Part shown: piece after piece, positions 35,380 to 48,129 of the stretch
Numbering within the stretch: position 1 is the first letter of the stretch
How the letters are laid out: each line of letters begins with the position of its first letter
From: Blastobasis lacticolella
Taxonomy: Eukaryota > Arthropoda > Insecta > Lepidoptera > Blastobasidae
DNA: 64,000 bases
Assembly (NCBI GenBank): GCA_905147135.1
Contig: LR990058.1
Location: forward strand, 15,165,349 to 15,229,348
Direction of reading: 5' to 3'
Position numbers and translations under genes: made by a program
The notes under the pieces: model-generated
What the model saw: only the letters and a program-made list of their open reading frames with translations
What the model was told of the DNA's origin: nothing
Database searches by the model: none

Positions 35380-36150
35380 TCTGAACTGATGAGTTCTGAT
35401 GCACCTGTCACTATTGGCGTTGCCCAGGGCAGTGTCCTTAGTCCTAGCCTCTTCCTAATCTACATCAAGGACTTATGCGAACTAAAATTAGTTAACACAA
35501 AAATATTTACTTTTGCAGACGACACGTCTATAGTCTTTCATGGTAAAACATGGGTGGAGACTGGGGCTACGGCAGAGGCTGGATTGAGGATAGTCTTCCA
35601 TTGGCTTAAGAAAAACAAGCTTACACTTAAGTAAGACTAAAATTATCCCCTTTGCTACGTACCTGCAACGGATTACGGAACTCCCGACCAACGACAGTCT
35701 TAGAATTAAGGCACATACTTGCGCTGAATTGAAACTGTCTGAGATCCGATGTGAAGACGTTGTGGAATCCAAAATAAGTCCAGAAAATCCAAACTGTGGT
35801 GCGAGGTTCTAGACAGAGTAACTATCATAAAATACTTAGGTGTAATTCTCGACGAAACTCTTACATGGAAGTCTTAGATATACATAGTTTCAGAGAGAAT
35901 ACGCAGACTTATATACGTTTTCAAAGCCCTCAGACAAGTAGCTGATGCAAAGCTCTTGAAAACTGTATACTACGCTGTAGCCCAATCTATCTTGTCATAG
36001 TGTATCAAAGCACGGGATGGCTAAAAATAAATCCTACATAATCAAAGCATAATGAACATAACGAGCCTTATTAAATGTTATAATGTTCAAACCATTTGGA
36101 CATCCCACGCATGAATTGTACTCTCAATGTTACTTAATAACCGTTACACA
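35380..36150 (+). mobile_element. Non-LTR retrotransposon fragment, reverse transcriptase
   Basis: Plus-strand GVAQGSVLSPSLFLIYIKDL, then FTFADDTSIVFHG (FADD motif), then KYLGVILDETLTWK and VFKALRQVADAK in other frames. Order is right for a LINE reverse transcriptase, but the reading frame is broken. Confidence 0.88.
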
Positions 36151-36880
36151 GATGTTTATACAAGCTACTATCCTAGCACAGCACAGGAAAATCACATTCA
36201 ACCAAAAACTTCACAATCAAGAAGGAACAATAATGAATGTCCTCAGTGCGCACTAAAACTTTCTTCTGTAACACATTTCAATTTTTTAGCGCATCAACCA
36301 ACTCTGCAGAGCGTGCCCGTCTGCTGGCTGCTGGTGAGTGGGAATCGGGTCTCTGGCTTCAGGCAATGCCCTCCAGAAATATTGGCACACTTCTCGACCT
36401 AGCCACGTTTAGGATTGCCACGGCCCTGCGCCTTAGCGCGCCCTGCAATGTTCCGCACCAGTGCTATTGTGGTCACCTTGTTGATAATCTTGGCCACCAT
36501 GGCCTGTCGTGCAGCAGGAGTGCTGGGCGTTTTCCTCGGCACGCGGACCTAAATGATATCATCCGCCAAGCCTTCACCTCCGCTGAGCACCCGTGGTGCT
36601 GAAGCCAAGCGGCTTAGTTGACACTCACGCCATGGAAACTGGGACGACCTTTGGTCTGGAACGCCACGTATGTCGATACCCTCGCGCCGTCCCATCTTCC
36701 AGTAACCGCGTGTCATGCTGGGGCCGGTGCAGCTGAAAACGCCAAAAGGCGCAAATACGCAAGTCTTGGTGAGGGCCACATATTTGCGTCATTTGGCGTG
36801 GAAGCCCTTGGGCCATGGGGACCAGGCGCACACTCTCTGTTTCGGGAGCTAGCTATGTGCCTGTGCTAAGTCGATGTTAC
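36150..36880 (+). mobile_element. Non-LTR retrotransposon C-terminal domain fragment
   Basis: LLAAGEWESGLWLQAMPS, then HQCYCGHLVDNLGHHGLSC (a Cys/His cluster), RHADLNDIIRQAF and ATYVDTLAPSHL. I recall this segment as the C-terminal part of LINE polyproteins in many invertebrates. It is interrupted by one stop. Confidence 0.65.
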
Positions 36881-37039
36881 TAAAGACCAGAAGGCCTCGC
36901 CATTCAGCGGAGTAATGCGGCCAGCCTTCTAAGCAGTGTTCCTAATACAGTGGACCTGGGACCATTTTTTTATCTATAGGTTTGTTTTACTTAGTTTATT
37001 TATTTAGTTGTAAATTTGTAATTAGTAGTCTGTGGTTAT

Positions 37040-38370
37040 TCTCATTATATCTCATTATGGCATAATAAGCCCGATTACCCCTGATGAGGCGGAGAGGTCT
37101 CTGGTACGTATGAAGAACGGAAAAGCTATTGGCCATGAGGGAATACCCATAGAAACCTGGAAAACAATGGGGACATTCAACAGGATTGTAGCTACGGGGT
37201 TATACCTGACGCGTGGCGCGTAAATATTATCACGCCAATCTATAAAGGAAAAGGCAGTGTGCAGGAGTGCGGCAACTATCGAGGTATCAAACTTATGAGC
37301 CACACAATGAAGCTATTCGAACGGATTATTGACCAGAGACTTCGCCAGGAATGCTCCTTGTCGGAATGCCAATACGGCTTCAGGCCGGGCTGCAGCACCA
37401 TGGATCCAATCTTTGCTCTCAGAGTCCTCCAGGAGTCCCATTGCAGTAGGAATCAACCGTTGCATTACGCATTTCTCGACATGCAGAGGGCTTTCGACAG
37501 TGTCCCCCGGGAGATAATTTGGTGGGCTCTGAGAGCAAAGTCTGTACCCGAGGCGTACATTTGTATTATACAGGACATGTATGCCAAATACTGGAGCTGT
37601 AGTCAAAACCATCGTAGGTCATACTAATCCCTATCCGATTACTGTAGGTTTCACCAGGGCTCCGTGCTGAGTCCTTACTTGTTTTGCATTGTGCTCGATG
37701 CCCTCTCAGCGGAAACTCAGGACATGCCTCCCTGGCTTATGAAGTACGCTGACGACATTGTACTGGGGAGCAAGCTCAGGCAGAACCAGATAAATCTCGG
37801 ATCCGTGATGCACGAGTCTGGTGTCACAAGTCCCGAATCTCTGCACCTTGGGCCAAATGGCGGGAACTCACGGCAGTCATCTGTGACCCTAAAATCCCTG
37901 TCCAGCTCAAAGGGCTTATATGCAAGAGTATAATTAGACCTGTGATGCTCTATGGCTGCAAGACATGGCCAGCGCTGACGAAACACGTTCGCGAACTTCA
38001 CGCCAACGAAATTAAAATGTTGCGCTGGATGTGCGGAGTTAAACGGCTCGATCGAGTACGTAATGAATACATCCGTGGCAGTCTTGGCTTGAGGGATATC
38101 GCGGACAAGATCGAGGAGGCTCGCCTGGACTGGTTTGGTCACGTGTTGCGTAAGCCTCAGGGATACGTGGGTTATGGGTGGAAAGAGGAATAAGTAGGAA
38201 AGAGGCCCCGTGGGCGACCCAAAAAGCGACGGATTGACATCGCTGAGTCGGATGCAAGAGCCAACGGCTTACGACGCGAGGATGCCGAAGACCAAGCGAA
38301 GTGGAGAAGAACTTGTAGAAAAGCGGACCCTGGCAGAGGCCGGGATTAGCGCTAGGACGATGATGATGAT
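37040..38370 (+). mobile_element. RTE-like non-LTR retrotransposon, 5'-truncated, with 3' end
   Basis: In order: NYRGIKLMSHTMKLFERII, YGFRPGCSTMDPIFALRVL, AFLDMQRAFDSVPREIIWW, HQGSVLSPYLFCIVLDAL, KYADDIVLGSK, then MLRWMCGVKRLDRVRNEYI and RPRGRPKKR. It ends in a gatgatgatgatga tail. Several frameshifts and an internal deletion make it inactive. Confidence 0.92.
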
Positions 38371-38418
38371 GAGTTATTCTCATTATATCTATTATAATTA
38401 TATCATTGTTATAATCTG

Positions 38419-38669
38419 TAGCCGTATTCACAATGGCTCGGAAATCGGATTCGGATACGGAATCGACAAAGGACCCCGCAAAAGTTCTTCGGAAAATGTG
38501 GTTTCAGTTAATTTTGATGAAATTTTCATATGTTATAGAGAGTAGAGTTTCCGTAGAATCTATCGGGATTCTGAATAACAGTTTTCGAATCGATCGACAC
38601 GGATTCGCAGCTCTCGAATTTCGTGTCGAATCGTTCGGAAACGGTTTCGAATCATTGTGAATACGGCTT
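38419..38669. mobile_element. MITE M2, second copy
   Basis: Nearly identical to 16248-16498; lies just after the RTE element tail. Confidence 0.94.
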
Positions 38670-39377
38670 CTGTTCTAATGTTTAATAAATAATAAACCAT
38701 TTTAAAAAAGTCCTAGATTCTTATCTTTACAACAAAATCAACAATATAATTTTCACCTATCCTCCTAACTATTATAAATATAAAAATAAGTTGTCAGTTT
38801 GGCTAAATTCTCAGCCCTATGAGGATATAGAGAAGTTGTTTGTTGTTGTTGTTAGATAGCGGACAATTTCCTATATCACCAACGAGATAAATCATCCATG
38901 AGTTATTAAATCACGGTCTGTTTTATTATTTAATTATATTTAATAATTAATTCTAAGAATTATTATATTAATTTATTTTTTGTCTACATATTGAAGCAAT
39001 TAGTATTTTAGTCTTACTAACTGTAGTCTAACTGTACTTATTTTGTATTATGAAGGTGGGGACTAGCATCCAAGTCTAAGGGTCTGCCTAGTTTGGAGGC
39101 TAGTACCTACACACTGTCTAATTAAGCGCCGAATTATCAATCCTCAGATTAAAAATATTAGTCTGATAAGTTATTTTGCGACTAAAATAAAATTGTATAA
39201 TTACTTCTTATATATATGTGAAGAAATAGTTTGTTTTAATTTGACAGTATTATACTTTATCGGGCAGATAAATATTATCTGAGGAATTAATAATCGGCCT
39301 TAATTAAGAAAACTTATGTATGTAACGCTATTGTAACTTTCTTTTGGAGACAATAAATTATTTATTTTTATTTTTAA

Positions 39378-39570
39378 GGATTTATGGCCTCCCGGGCCGG
39401 GGCTCCAATTTGACCATGGTCCAGGATTTGGCAGATCAGATAATTACAGTGGAGCGACTGCCATCTGACCTCCTTGATCGCTACCAGGGGGTGCAGGTTT
39501 CATCATGATGTTTTCCCATACCGTAAGAGCATCGATAAGCGTTCAACTATTGTACATAACTCAGAAAAAA
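39378..39570 (-). mobile_element. SINE family 1, truncated
   Basis: Body from cctcccgggccggggctcc to acataactcagaaaa; head missing. Confidence 0.85.
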
Positions 39571-40344
39571 TACAGATACCTGATCCCACTTGTTTTCTAC
39601 GGGCTATTTCACTATTTTTATGCCACCCGGATTCCAGAGTTACAAAACTAATAAAAAAAATATTACTGTCAATGTCAAGTCAAAGTCAGTATTCCCACCT
39701 TAGGGTATTTTCCTCTATATACAGTAGCATTTCCCAAGTTTAGAAAATTTTTAAGAGTAAAAAAAAACTACCTAATAGATAAATTTTATTACATGGTCGC
39801 ACGTGAAATAGACGCCAGGTTCGTCGAGTTGCAGAGATTATAAGGGAAAATTACTGAAGATTTAGGAATCCATACAATGGCACTTTAAAAAAAATTACAT
39901 TGTGATATTATGATAACAGTTAAATTTTATTGTGTTTCGATCGATCGCAAACACAATTATTGAGCAATTATATTGAACACCTAAAACCCGTCGATTACAG
40001 TAATATAATTTAATAATATAAATTTGTGTTGCTTATTCGGTGACAGCTCATAATCGGTGTTTTATGGTTCTCGATACCTAATTGTATAATAGAAATTATT
40101 GTTAAAATTTTAAAATAATATTTAGGTATTATCGTTATCATATGTTAGTGGTTTTCTGGACACCCTAATTTGTGGATTTCTTAAAATAAAGTTAGCAACA
40201 CTGTCAATGTCATTGTCAAAAACAAATGTCAATTATTCCGCCTAGTTTTTGTGTGCGCATGTTTCAACGTTTGAATGAAATATAATCGAATTACACTTCG
40301 CTTGCGACGACGTTGCAACGTAATCAATTAGGCAGTCTCAGTGT

Positions 40345-40974
40345 TTGATGTTGATTCAATTGATACGGCGGTTCGCAAGTTATAGTAAAGTTATGGTTCC
40401 CGAAGTGGTGTTCGTGTTGGGGGCGCCGGGTGCGGGCAAAGGCACCCAGTGCTCGCTGATATCGGCCGAGTATGGTTTCGTGCACCTCTCCGCTGGTGAC
40501 CTGCTGCGCGAGGAACGCCAGAGACCCGGCTCCGAGTACGGCGAGATGATCGAAGAGAAAATTCGCAACGGGGAAATAGTTCCGGTCGAAGTGACGTGCT
40601 CGCTACTACACAAGGCCATGCAGAGGTCCGGCAAGACGCGCTTCCTTGTCGACGGGTTTCCGCGTAACAAGGACAACTTGGACGGTTGGGAGCGCGTCAT
40701 GGCAGACAAAACCAAGTTACTGTTTGTCCTATTTTTCGAGTGTTCACGAGACCTGTGCACGGAGCGCTGCCTAGGCCGCGGCGCCGCTGGGAGCGGCCGC
40801 ACCGACGACAACCTTGAGAGCCTGCAGAAACGCTTCAACACATACCTGAATGACACCATGCCCATTGTAGAACATTATGATGAGAAAGGATTAGTCCGGA
40901 AAATCAACGCAGAAGTAGCCCCCGATCTTGTATTTAAACATGTCAAAGAAGCTTTCAACAAACTTGGATTATAG
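40345..40974 (+). CDS. CMPK1: UMP-CMP kinase (pyrimidine nucleoside monophosphate kinase)
   Basis: A 209-residue protein in one exon. It transfers the ATP gamma-phosphate to UMP, CMP and dCMP. The P-loop GAPGAGKGTQC lies at about residues 26-36, followed by HLSAGDLLREER (NMP-binding), VDGFPRNKDNLDGW, and RCLGRGAAGSGRTDDN with the lid arginines, all diagnostic of the UMP-CMP branch rather than adenylate kinase. Length is near the family's 196-230. The reading frame has no stop, shift or intron. There are two possible starts: ATG at 40345 gives a basic, amphipathic presequence (LIQLIRRFASYSK), while ATG at 40393 gives the usual cytosolic form (MVPEVVFVLG). Dual mitochondrial and cytosolic products are possible but inferred. 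The Drosophila relative is known as Dak1. Confidence 0.95.
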   Translation: MMLIQLIRRFASYSKVMVPEVVFVLGAPGAGKGTQCSLISAEYGFVHLSAGDLLREERQRPGSEYGEMIEEKIRNGEIVPVEVTCSLLHKAMQRSGKTRFLVDGFPRNKDNLDGWERVMADKTKLLFVLFFECSRDLCTERCLGRGAAGSGRTDDNLESLQKRFNTYLNDTMPIVEHYDEKGLVRKINAEVAPDLVFKHVKEAFNKLGL

Positions 40975-42945
40975 AGTGTATCAAACTAAATGTTAGAATG
41001 GTTTTGAATCCTTCCTTTCCTAGAGGTAAAGTTGATTGTTACTTAAAGGATTCTATGTAGATAAACTAAGGTTTTTAATAATAATAGTTCATGTCATAGG
41101 TGTCAGTGATGCCATGGCTAGCGTCCTCCATCATGACAATTGAGGTAGGTAAATTGTTCTAAAATTTATTACAAATAATAATCTAACATTTGATGCAATT
41201 GATATGAATCTTGATGATAAAATGATGGTCATAATAAAGTTACAAGTTAGCATTACTTGCAATAATTGTTATAGCAGAATATGTAGTTTTCCGTACATAA
41301 AAAGGTGTATAAAAAGAGGATATCTTTTATCTATGGAAACTATAAATAGTTTAGCTCACGAATGTTTTTGTAATTCAATTGTATGACCGTGAGAACGTCC
41401 CATTCATTATTAAAGCATTACTCTATTGATGTTCAAGGTAAATGATATTTGTAGAGGTCGAAGCAAACAAAAAGGAGGCAAGTTTCCAATGCCTAGCCAT
41501 AGAACTTATTAGGTTATTTAGTGGTAGGTACTTATCCGAAAATCTGGTAATGACATTCATGGATATGGATGAATTTAGAAAAATATTTTGCATCCTTGTA
41601 ATAGTGAATAATAAATTGTTCTAATAACTCTTGTTCTTGTTAACTACAACTCTTGTAACTTGTTCTAATCATTTGCTGATAACTATAAATAACGTCAGTT
41701 GAAGGAGCAGATAATATCAATATAATTGATATTGCCCACTCCACTTTTTACTTTAGTATACATATTATGCTACCTAACGTTTATACTATATACATTAACA
41801 AGCAACCATACCTTATGACTTTTAATTCAATTATATAGTAATTGTGTAAAAATTGTATACTATAATTTTAAGTATAATATTAAAGAAGCTTCAAGCCAAA
41901 AAGCTGTTGCATTATTTAGAAAAGTGTTACTTACTATTATTACAAAATCTCTTCTTTTGTGGTTAGTGATTTGGGATGCGATTAATGAATGGATGTTATG
42001 AAATTGTCTTTATTGCCATTATAACAGTAGATAATATCATTTTATGTGAGGATGTTTATTTTATTTTATTAGTTTAATATACATTTGTGTTCAATCTTTT
42101 TATTAGTTACTTAAAAGTACATTTCTGTATAATTTATTTGTATTATTGCAACTATTTTGTTAAACATACATTTCATTATGTAAAATCTAAACTTGTGCAT
42201 TATTTATAACACGGATAACATGCATTTATCCAACATGCATTCTTATCTAACCAGATAAAGTATAAGCTGTATATTTTGAGTCATTACATTCCGTAAGATC
42301 TATAAGTAGCCAGTAAATCCACACAGTTTACAGTATAATAAAATAGATCTTATTACGTATCATTTTCTTGTATAACAATTTTTATTCCACTAAGGTGGCC
42401 AACAGCCTGTTGGTAAGCAGTCATTGCAGCCTATGAACGTTTGCCATACCAGGGGCATCATCCATGTGCTACCACCGACCCCATAAAATCTTTAATAGTT
42501 GCTTATAAATGTACTTGCTTAAAATACAATACTACCTAAAACTAATAACTTTTGGTATTAATAAGGTACTTACCAAATGATGCTGTTGTTACATAATATG
42601 AAAAATCATTAATTTAAATACATTGTACAAAATAAAAATAGGTATCTACTAAATATTAAATAGATGCATCTGCTACCAATCTTACATAGAATAATGCAGC
42701 TGTAATAATAATAAAATAATTTGTTAATGTTGTACCTAATAGAGACGGTATAGGTAAAATGGCTATTTCTTGTTTTGGTTTCTTGGTGCCGTAGTCTTAG
42801 ATCAATTCAATGTACCTACTGTATTTATTTTATTAGCTCACAATCAATTTTAGGACAAATAAATAACTTATGAATATGTTCATCAGTATTTTATTTAAGT
42901 CTGTTCCTCCATCAGTTTTACATTTGTATATGAAGATTTATGAAT
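40975..42945 (+). other. 3' flank of UMP-CMP kinase, AT-rich, no gene seen
   Basis: Very AT-rich with several aataaa or attaaa signals (for example near 41610). A family D scrap at 42405-42480. I see no further coding sequence. Confidence 0.6.
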
Positions 42946-43262
42946 GTGGAAAATATGCTTGGACAATTCACACAGCATCATCTAGCCCCAAAGTAAGCAA
43001 ATCTTGCGTTATGGGTGCTAGATAACTGATAAACTACTTATATATTACATGCTTTTAAATACATACTTATAGATATAACACCCAGACCCGCAACAGAAAT
43101 TAAAATACATCATTTTAATTTCTGCTCGGCCGGGAAACGAACCCAGGATCTCTGCGCGGCAGACCAGCATGTCAACCAACTGAACCACTCGGAAAAGGCA
43201 ATAGAGACGATCAGAGCTTGTGTTGCGACACTCTTATCTATCGTCTCTGCCATTATATGTAT
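42945..43262 (-). mobile_element. tRNA-derived SINE (family 2), full copy
   Basis: The reverse strand has a tRNA-like head (tggttcagttggttgacatg A box; gggttcgtttcccgg B box) followed by a body with gggtgttatatctataagta. Related copies lie at 21610-21905, 22320-22520 and 49478-49535. Confidence 0.85.
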
Positions 43263-43989
43263 TTAGGTACGTGATACGGGCGTGACTCGCCGTGAGTGTA
43301 TACTTGGTGTGTATTACCTCTTGAATCTACACATAGTTGATAACTACTTTAAATTCCATTGCGTAGTTTAAAAGACCTAAGCGTATATAGGGACATACGG
43401 CGGGAAGCGACTTTGTTTTATACTATGTATAGATAATACCGTCATGCGCTGCCAATAATCAGTTCCGTCCGTCCGAGACTGCGTAAAAGCATCAACAATT
43501 CTTCAAAAAACCTTAGTTCTTTAGTTCTTCAATAAGGTCAAATTTATTGTCGATTTATAAATTATCGCCTTTCTTGAAGAACAAACACCATCAAGCTAAC
43601 GTGCCACTAAAGCACTTCGGATCGGACTCGGATGCGATTCTGTCATGGCCTGATGCTGTTCTGGAGTTATTTAAGAGTCATCTTGAACTCGTCGTGAACA
43701 GGCGATAAATAATCGGGGTATCCGTCTATTTCTTCTTCCAGCTCGCGGTTTTCTCGTCGGTCTGACTGAGAAGCACCATATTAGTTTGTACCTATTAATA
43801 TGGCGATATATGTATAACTATATTGCTTACTTTACGCAAATCGAAAGAGCTTCAACGCAAATCCAAAAGAGCTAGCTAGAGTTGCTTAACTCGCTCTCCC
43901 GTGCGCGTTAGCCAGTCATGCCAGCCAGCCATGTTACGGGTGCTGGTGCCAGGTCCATGTCCAGTCGTCGTGTAGGTGTAGTATCTACA

Positions 43990-44175
43990 TCATCATCGGA
44001 CGGATACCTGAATAATCATGTTGTGCTCTAGCAAGCGAGAGCCCGGATCCGCGTTGACCATGATCCAGGATTTGGCAAATCAGGTAATTACAGTAGAGCG
44101 ACTGCCATGTGTGACTTTGTTAACTGGGGTACCTGGCCAGATTGGATCATGGTTGGTTACACATTCAGTCGCCCG
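43990..44175 (-). mobile_element. SINE family 1, truncated
   Basis: Body only, diverged, minus orientation. Confidence 0.8.
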
Positions 44176-44721
44176 CAGCAAATCAAAACTAGCAGTATAA
44201 GAATTAGAGTTATTGGTGCCTAAGAAACAGCTAATAGACCCTTCTTTTAGCTATTTCCATTTGTTTTACAATGCACCTAATATCCTGTACGTGGCAGTAG
44301 CTACAAAATATTGTTTCTGCACGTTTCATCGAAGTTATGCGGCACAGTACGGTCAATTATAAGGGTAATCGTCGTCGGACGGGGTGGCGGGCGCGCTGGT
44401 AGGTAAACCGCGTACATTCCAATTATTGCCAAATTAGCTTTATAGGTCTACTCTGTCTAGCCTGAGTAAGTAGTCCGCCCGGGTGAGTAGTGAGTACCAC
44501 CGCCTAATCTATTTTTGCCGCCAAGCAACGATGCTTGCATTGTTGTGTTCAGGCTCGACGGATAATATATAAGGCATTTCATCTCCTCACAGTGACAGAT
44601 CGCAGATGTTACGGGCGACAGTTACCGCTTACCATCACTCATCAGGTGAAGTGTCTGCTCGTTTGCCACCGACTAGCATAAAACAAAACATTTTGCCATC
44701 ACTCCGTCTCGCGCCCCTGAA

Positions 44722-45420
44722 ACTAGTGTTGTACAAAACTCGAGTCCAGGAGTCTATATTTTAGAACTCGACTCATAATCATGCGACTCGACTCATTATG
44801 GCAGAGATCTCAGATGACTCTTATAGAGTATACTGCTCGATGTATTTTGAGCGTATCTAGTTTCCTAATAGACTCGAGTTCAAACTTAGTGCTAGTCTAT
44901 TATGCGCTCGAGTCTGTTCATGTGACTCGTTCGACTCTTAAAGTATCTACTGAGCGGTCATGTGTACGGCAGCGTGGGTAGGCCTCCCACATGATGGAGG
45001 CTGCGTTGACTACTTACCATCAGGCAGGCCGTAAGCTTGTTTGCCACCTTAGTGGTACAATAATAATAATGGACCGACGGTAAAGATCGCAGGTACCAGC
45101 TGGATGCGGAAAGCACAGGACCGGCCTTTGTGGAGATCTCTGGGGGAGGCCTATGCCCAGCAGTGGGCGTCTTCTAGCTGTTATGATGATGATGAGCGTT
45201 CATGTGGTATTGTATGTTAAACTATAGTATAATTTGCTATGGTATCTCATATTAGGTTTGTGGTACTTGAGACTAAGTAGTAGTCGCTTCGAGTCATTTT
45301 GAACGAAACTAGTTAATTTTACGAGTTCTTTTTATACTCGAGTCCGTGCTCTGATGACTCGTGGTCGACTCGACTCTGGACTCGTGAGTGTTTACGTCAC
45401 CGAGCACTTCAAAATTGACT
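44722..45420. repeat. GACTC/GAGTC-rich segment
   Basis: Dense short motifs (actcgagtcc, gactcgactc, ctcgagttc) in two blocks at 44730-44960 and 45330-45400, around an RTE 3' end. The blocks may be inverted ends of a decayed element. Confidence 0.55.
45068..45200 (+). mobile_element. RTE-like retrotransposon 3' end
   Basis: Well preserved: tagctgttatgatgatgatga tail after a [23 protein letters not shown] coding end. Confidence 0.8.
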
Positions 45421-45844
45421 AGAGTTTCTTACAACTACGTGAAACTGAGAGCTAAGAACATTGTATGTTGTTACGCATGTTTGTACAGTAATTCTGAACC
45501 ACTTGATAAAAGCAGCACCGATTGGCTATGGGATTGAAAACACGTAACTAGGTATATATGAAATACAAATGAGCAACCCATTGTTTCACCATGCAATTAG
45601 GAATTCCATTTGATACTGTTGGACATTTGTCGGCTATTTTCTTTTTTTATTGCTCTGACTAAATAAAGATATAGGCCTACTGGAAGATATTTCTTTTAGA
45701 GATAAGTAGTGCCTGTTGTGTCATAACTAATATGTACTTTCTGTATTTGTTATATTGTGTATAATAAACTGTTAAATAAATAAATAAATAAAGATATAGG
45801 TATACATTGTGAATTATATTGCTTAGTTTAAATAAGTGAATCCC

Positions 45845-46107
45845 ACTGCTGCCATGTACCAACGACTCTTTACTACTATTAGTATTATATATAATAGAAT
45901 ACTAACCGATGCTCTTACGGTGAGGGAAAACATCGTGATGAAACCTGCACATTCAGGCAACTGAATTTGTAACCATGATCCAATCTGGTCACGTTCCCCT
46001 GGTAGCAGGGTCACGGAGTTCAGATGGATTGTAATTACCTGATCTGTCAAATCCGGGATCATGGTTAAGGTGGACCCGAGGGATATTAACGCCAAGATGA
46101 CCATAAG
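45845..46107 (+). mobile_element. SINE family 1, head decayed
   Basis: Clear body and end (attaacgccaagatga); the tRNA-like part is largely lost. Confidence 0.85.
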
Positions 46108-47069
46108 TTTAAATAAGTGAACAAATAAAACCAACCATGTACATTCAAATATAATACATTTATTTGATTACAAATATAGCCATTGTGTAGGTATTTAACG
46201 CGAAATACTGTCTTATTATTAGCAATATCATAATAGGTACAATTTATGTATAGATTACATGAATAATATATTTAGCTATTTATGTTTTAAGTACCTACAT
46301 CACAAGTATTATAAAAAATTATATTACCTTTGGTTCGTCAGTCATTTATCACGACTCGGTCTCGGTACATTTTAAATAGTGTATAAGGCTGACATCACAA
46401 GCACATTTTACTATAATTATTTTTAATTTATTACTAAGCTACTTACTTATATAAACCCTCCATAAATAATGAGTAAATTATGTTCTGTAATAAATATGTA
46501 GGTGGGTATACCTACCTAGACAAGCATGCTCCATAACAGGATCCTTTCGAGAAGTCTGTGAACGTCCCAAGAGACTAATAGACTTCTGGAAGGAGCTGGG
46601 CTGGCTACAATAGCCGGCTCTCAGTCACGTATAAAGGACCGAATTTGAGTACAAGTACGGAAAATGAGAGCCCCTAACCTAAACCTAAACCTAAGCATGC
46701 TCCATCTTCGGCCGCATCGTCACTTACCACCAAATGAGATGGCGGCGACAGTCAAATGCATGGCTAGTACTTATTATAAAAAATTCAAATCACTTGTGCA
46801 ATAATATAAACATCACGTGCATCGAACACGTTTGTATTTCATTCATGTTACGTCACCATGAAGTAAAAACTGCTTTCAAACACTTAGAAGTGCTGTACCT
46901 TTATGAAAATTACATATTTGGACGCAAACTCGGTTATACATGACGGTGGACCAAGATACGTTTCAATACTGAATGTGGCCAGAATGAGGTACTTTAATAC
47001 AAATGGGCTCTACACACATATCAATTTATACTTTCAACTTTTACTGTTTCGCCGTAATATCAAAAGCTA

Positions 47070-47285
47070 GCCGTGTGGTGTCCGGCAGAGTAGAATAGCA
47101 CCAACGCCTTACACTCGTGGGTATCGTACAAATATCTAAATAGATCTGGAAAATGGGCAGCATACTTTTCCATTGTTATATCTATAATACTGCGATCTCA
47201 AGCCCGCCAAGCGTGGAAATTATAGCAATAACCTCCCCTTTCGTGCGAGAGGCCCAAGTCCTGAAGTGGACTGTTTGGGTTGTAA
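47070..47285 (+). repeat. Dispersed repeat family B
   Basis: Copy with an internal deletion of about 35 bases. Confidence 0.82.
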
Positions 47286-47760
47286 TAGTATGTCAAAACA
47301 TGTCGGACGGAGTTGCGGAGTTGTGTTTCCCTGTTTGCTAACTGGAAAACATGTCACGGACCCGGCATTAGCAAAGAAGGTCATGTAATATGTGAAGATA
47401 ATAAATCAAACCTCCTTCCTGTGAAGATAGATTCCTCTAAATATATGCCGAACACGAGTAAAGACAAACACCCACAAACGTGAATACGGTTCATTTTCCT
47501 TTGGCAGTAAATTTGTACAGCCGCTTTGACACAGGTCCGATGTTGCTACGCTAAATTTAGTGTATATGACTAGCTCCATGTTACAAGCCTTTACGAGCGT
47601 ATGTAAATCTTACAGTTACAAGGAATGTTTGTTCTCGCTGGAAGGTGAAAAGGACACGGAATGATATGAAGGAAATGACAGATAAACAATTTACAATAAA
47701 TGTCATACCACATCAGGAGTGATACCACCACCTATCTCCGATAATACGCCGCCATGTTGA

Positions 47761-48126
47761 TTCATCATCATCATCATCATCTTGGCGTTAATGTCCCGGT
47801 TGTGCTCTCGCGCACGAGGGCCCGGGGTCCGCCTTGACCATGATCCAGGATTCGGCAGGTCAGGAAATTACAGTGGAGCGACTGCCATCTGACCTCCATG
47901 ACCCTGCTATCAGGGAAACCTGACCAGATTGGATCATGGTTACACATCCAGTCGCCTGAATGTGCAGGTTTCATCACGATGTTTTCCCTCACCGTAAGAG
48001 CATCGGTTAGTATTCAACTAATGTACATAACTCAGAAAACAGTCATAGGTACATGGCCGGAGCGGGATTCGAACCCGGGACCTCTGGCTTACGAGTTGCA
48101 TACTCTAACCGCTCGGCCACCGACGC
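47761..48126 (-). mobile_element. tRNA-derived SINE (family 1), full copy
   Basis: Full length in minus orientation: catcatcatcatcat tail at the left, tRNA-like head with gggattcgaacccggga at the right. Confidence 0.93.
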
Positions 48127-48129
48127 TCT

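Noticed and set aside
46675..46694. Telomere-like repeats (cctaaa)
   Set aside because: Only three units, within a repeat that also occurs inverted at 24193-24270; the insect telomere unit is different.
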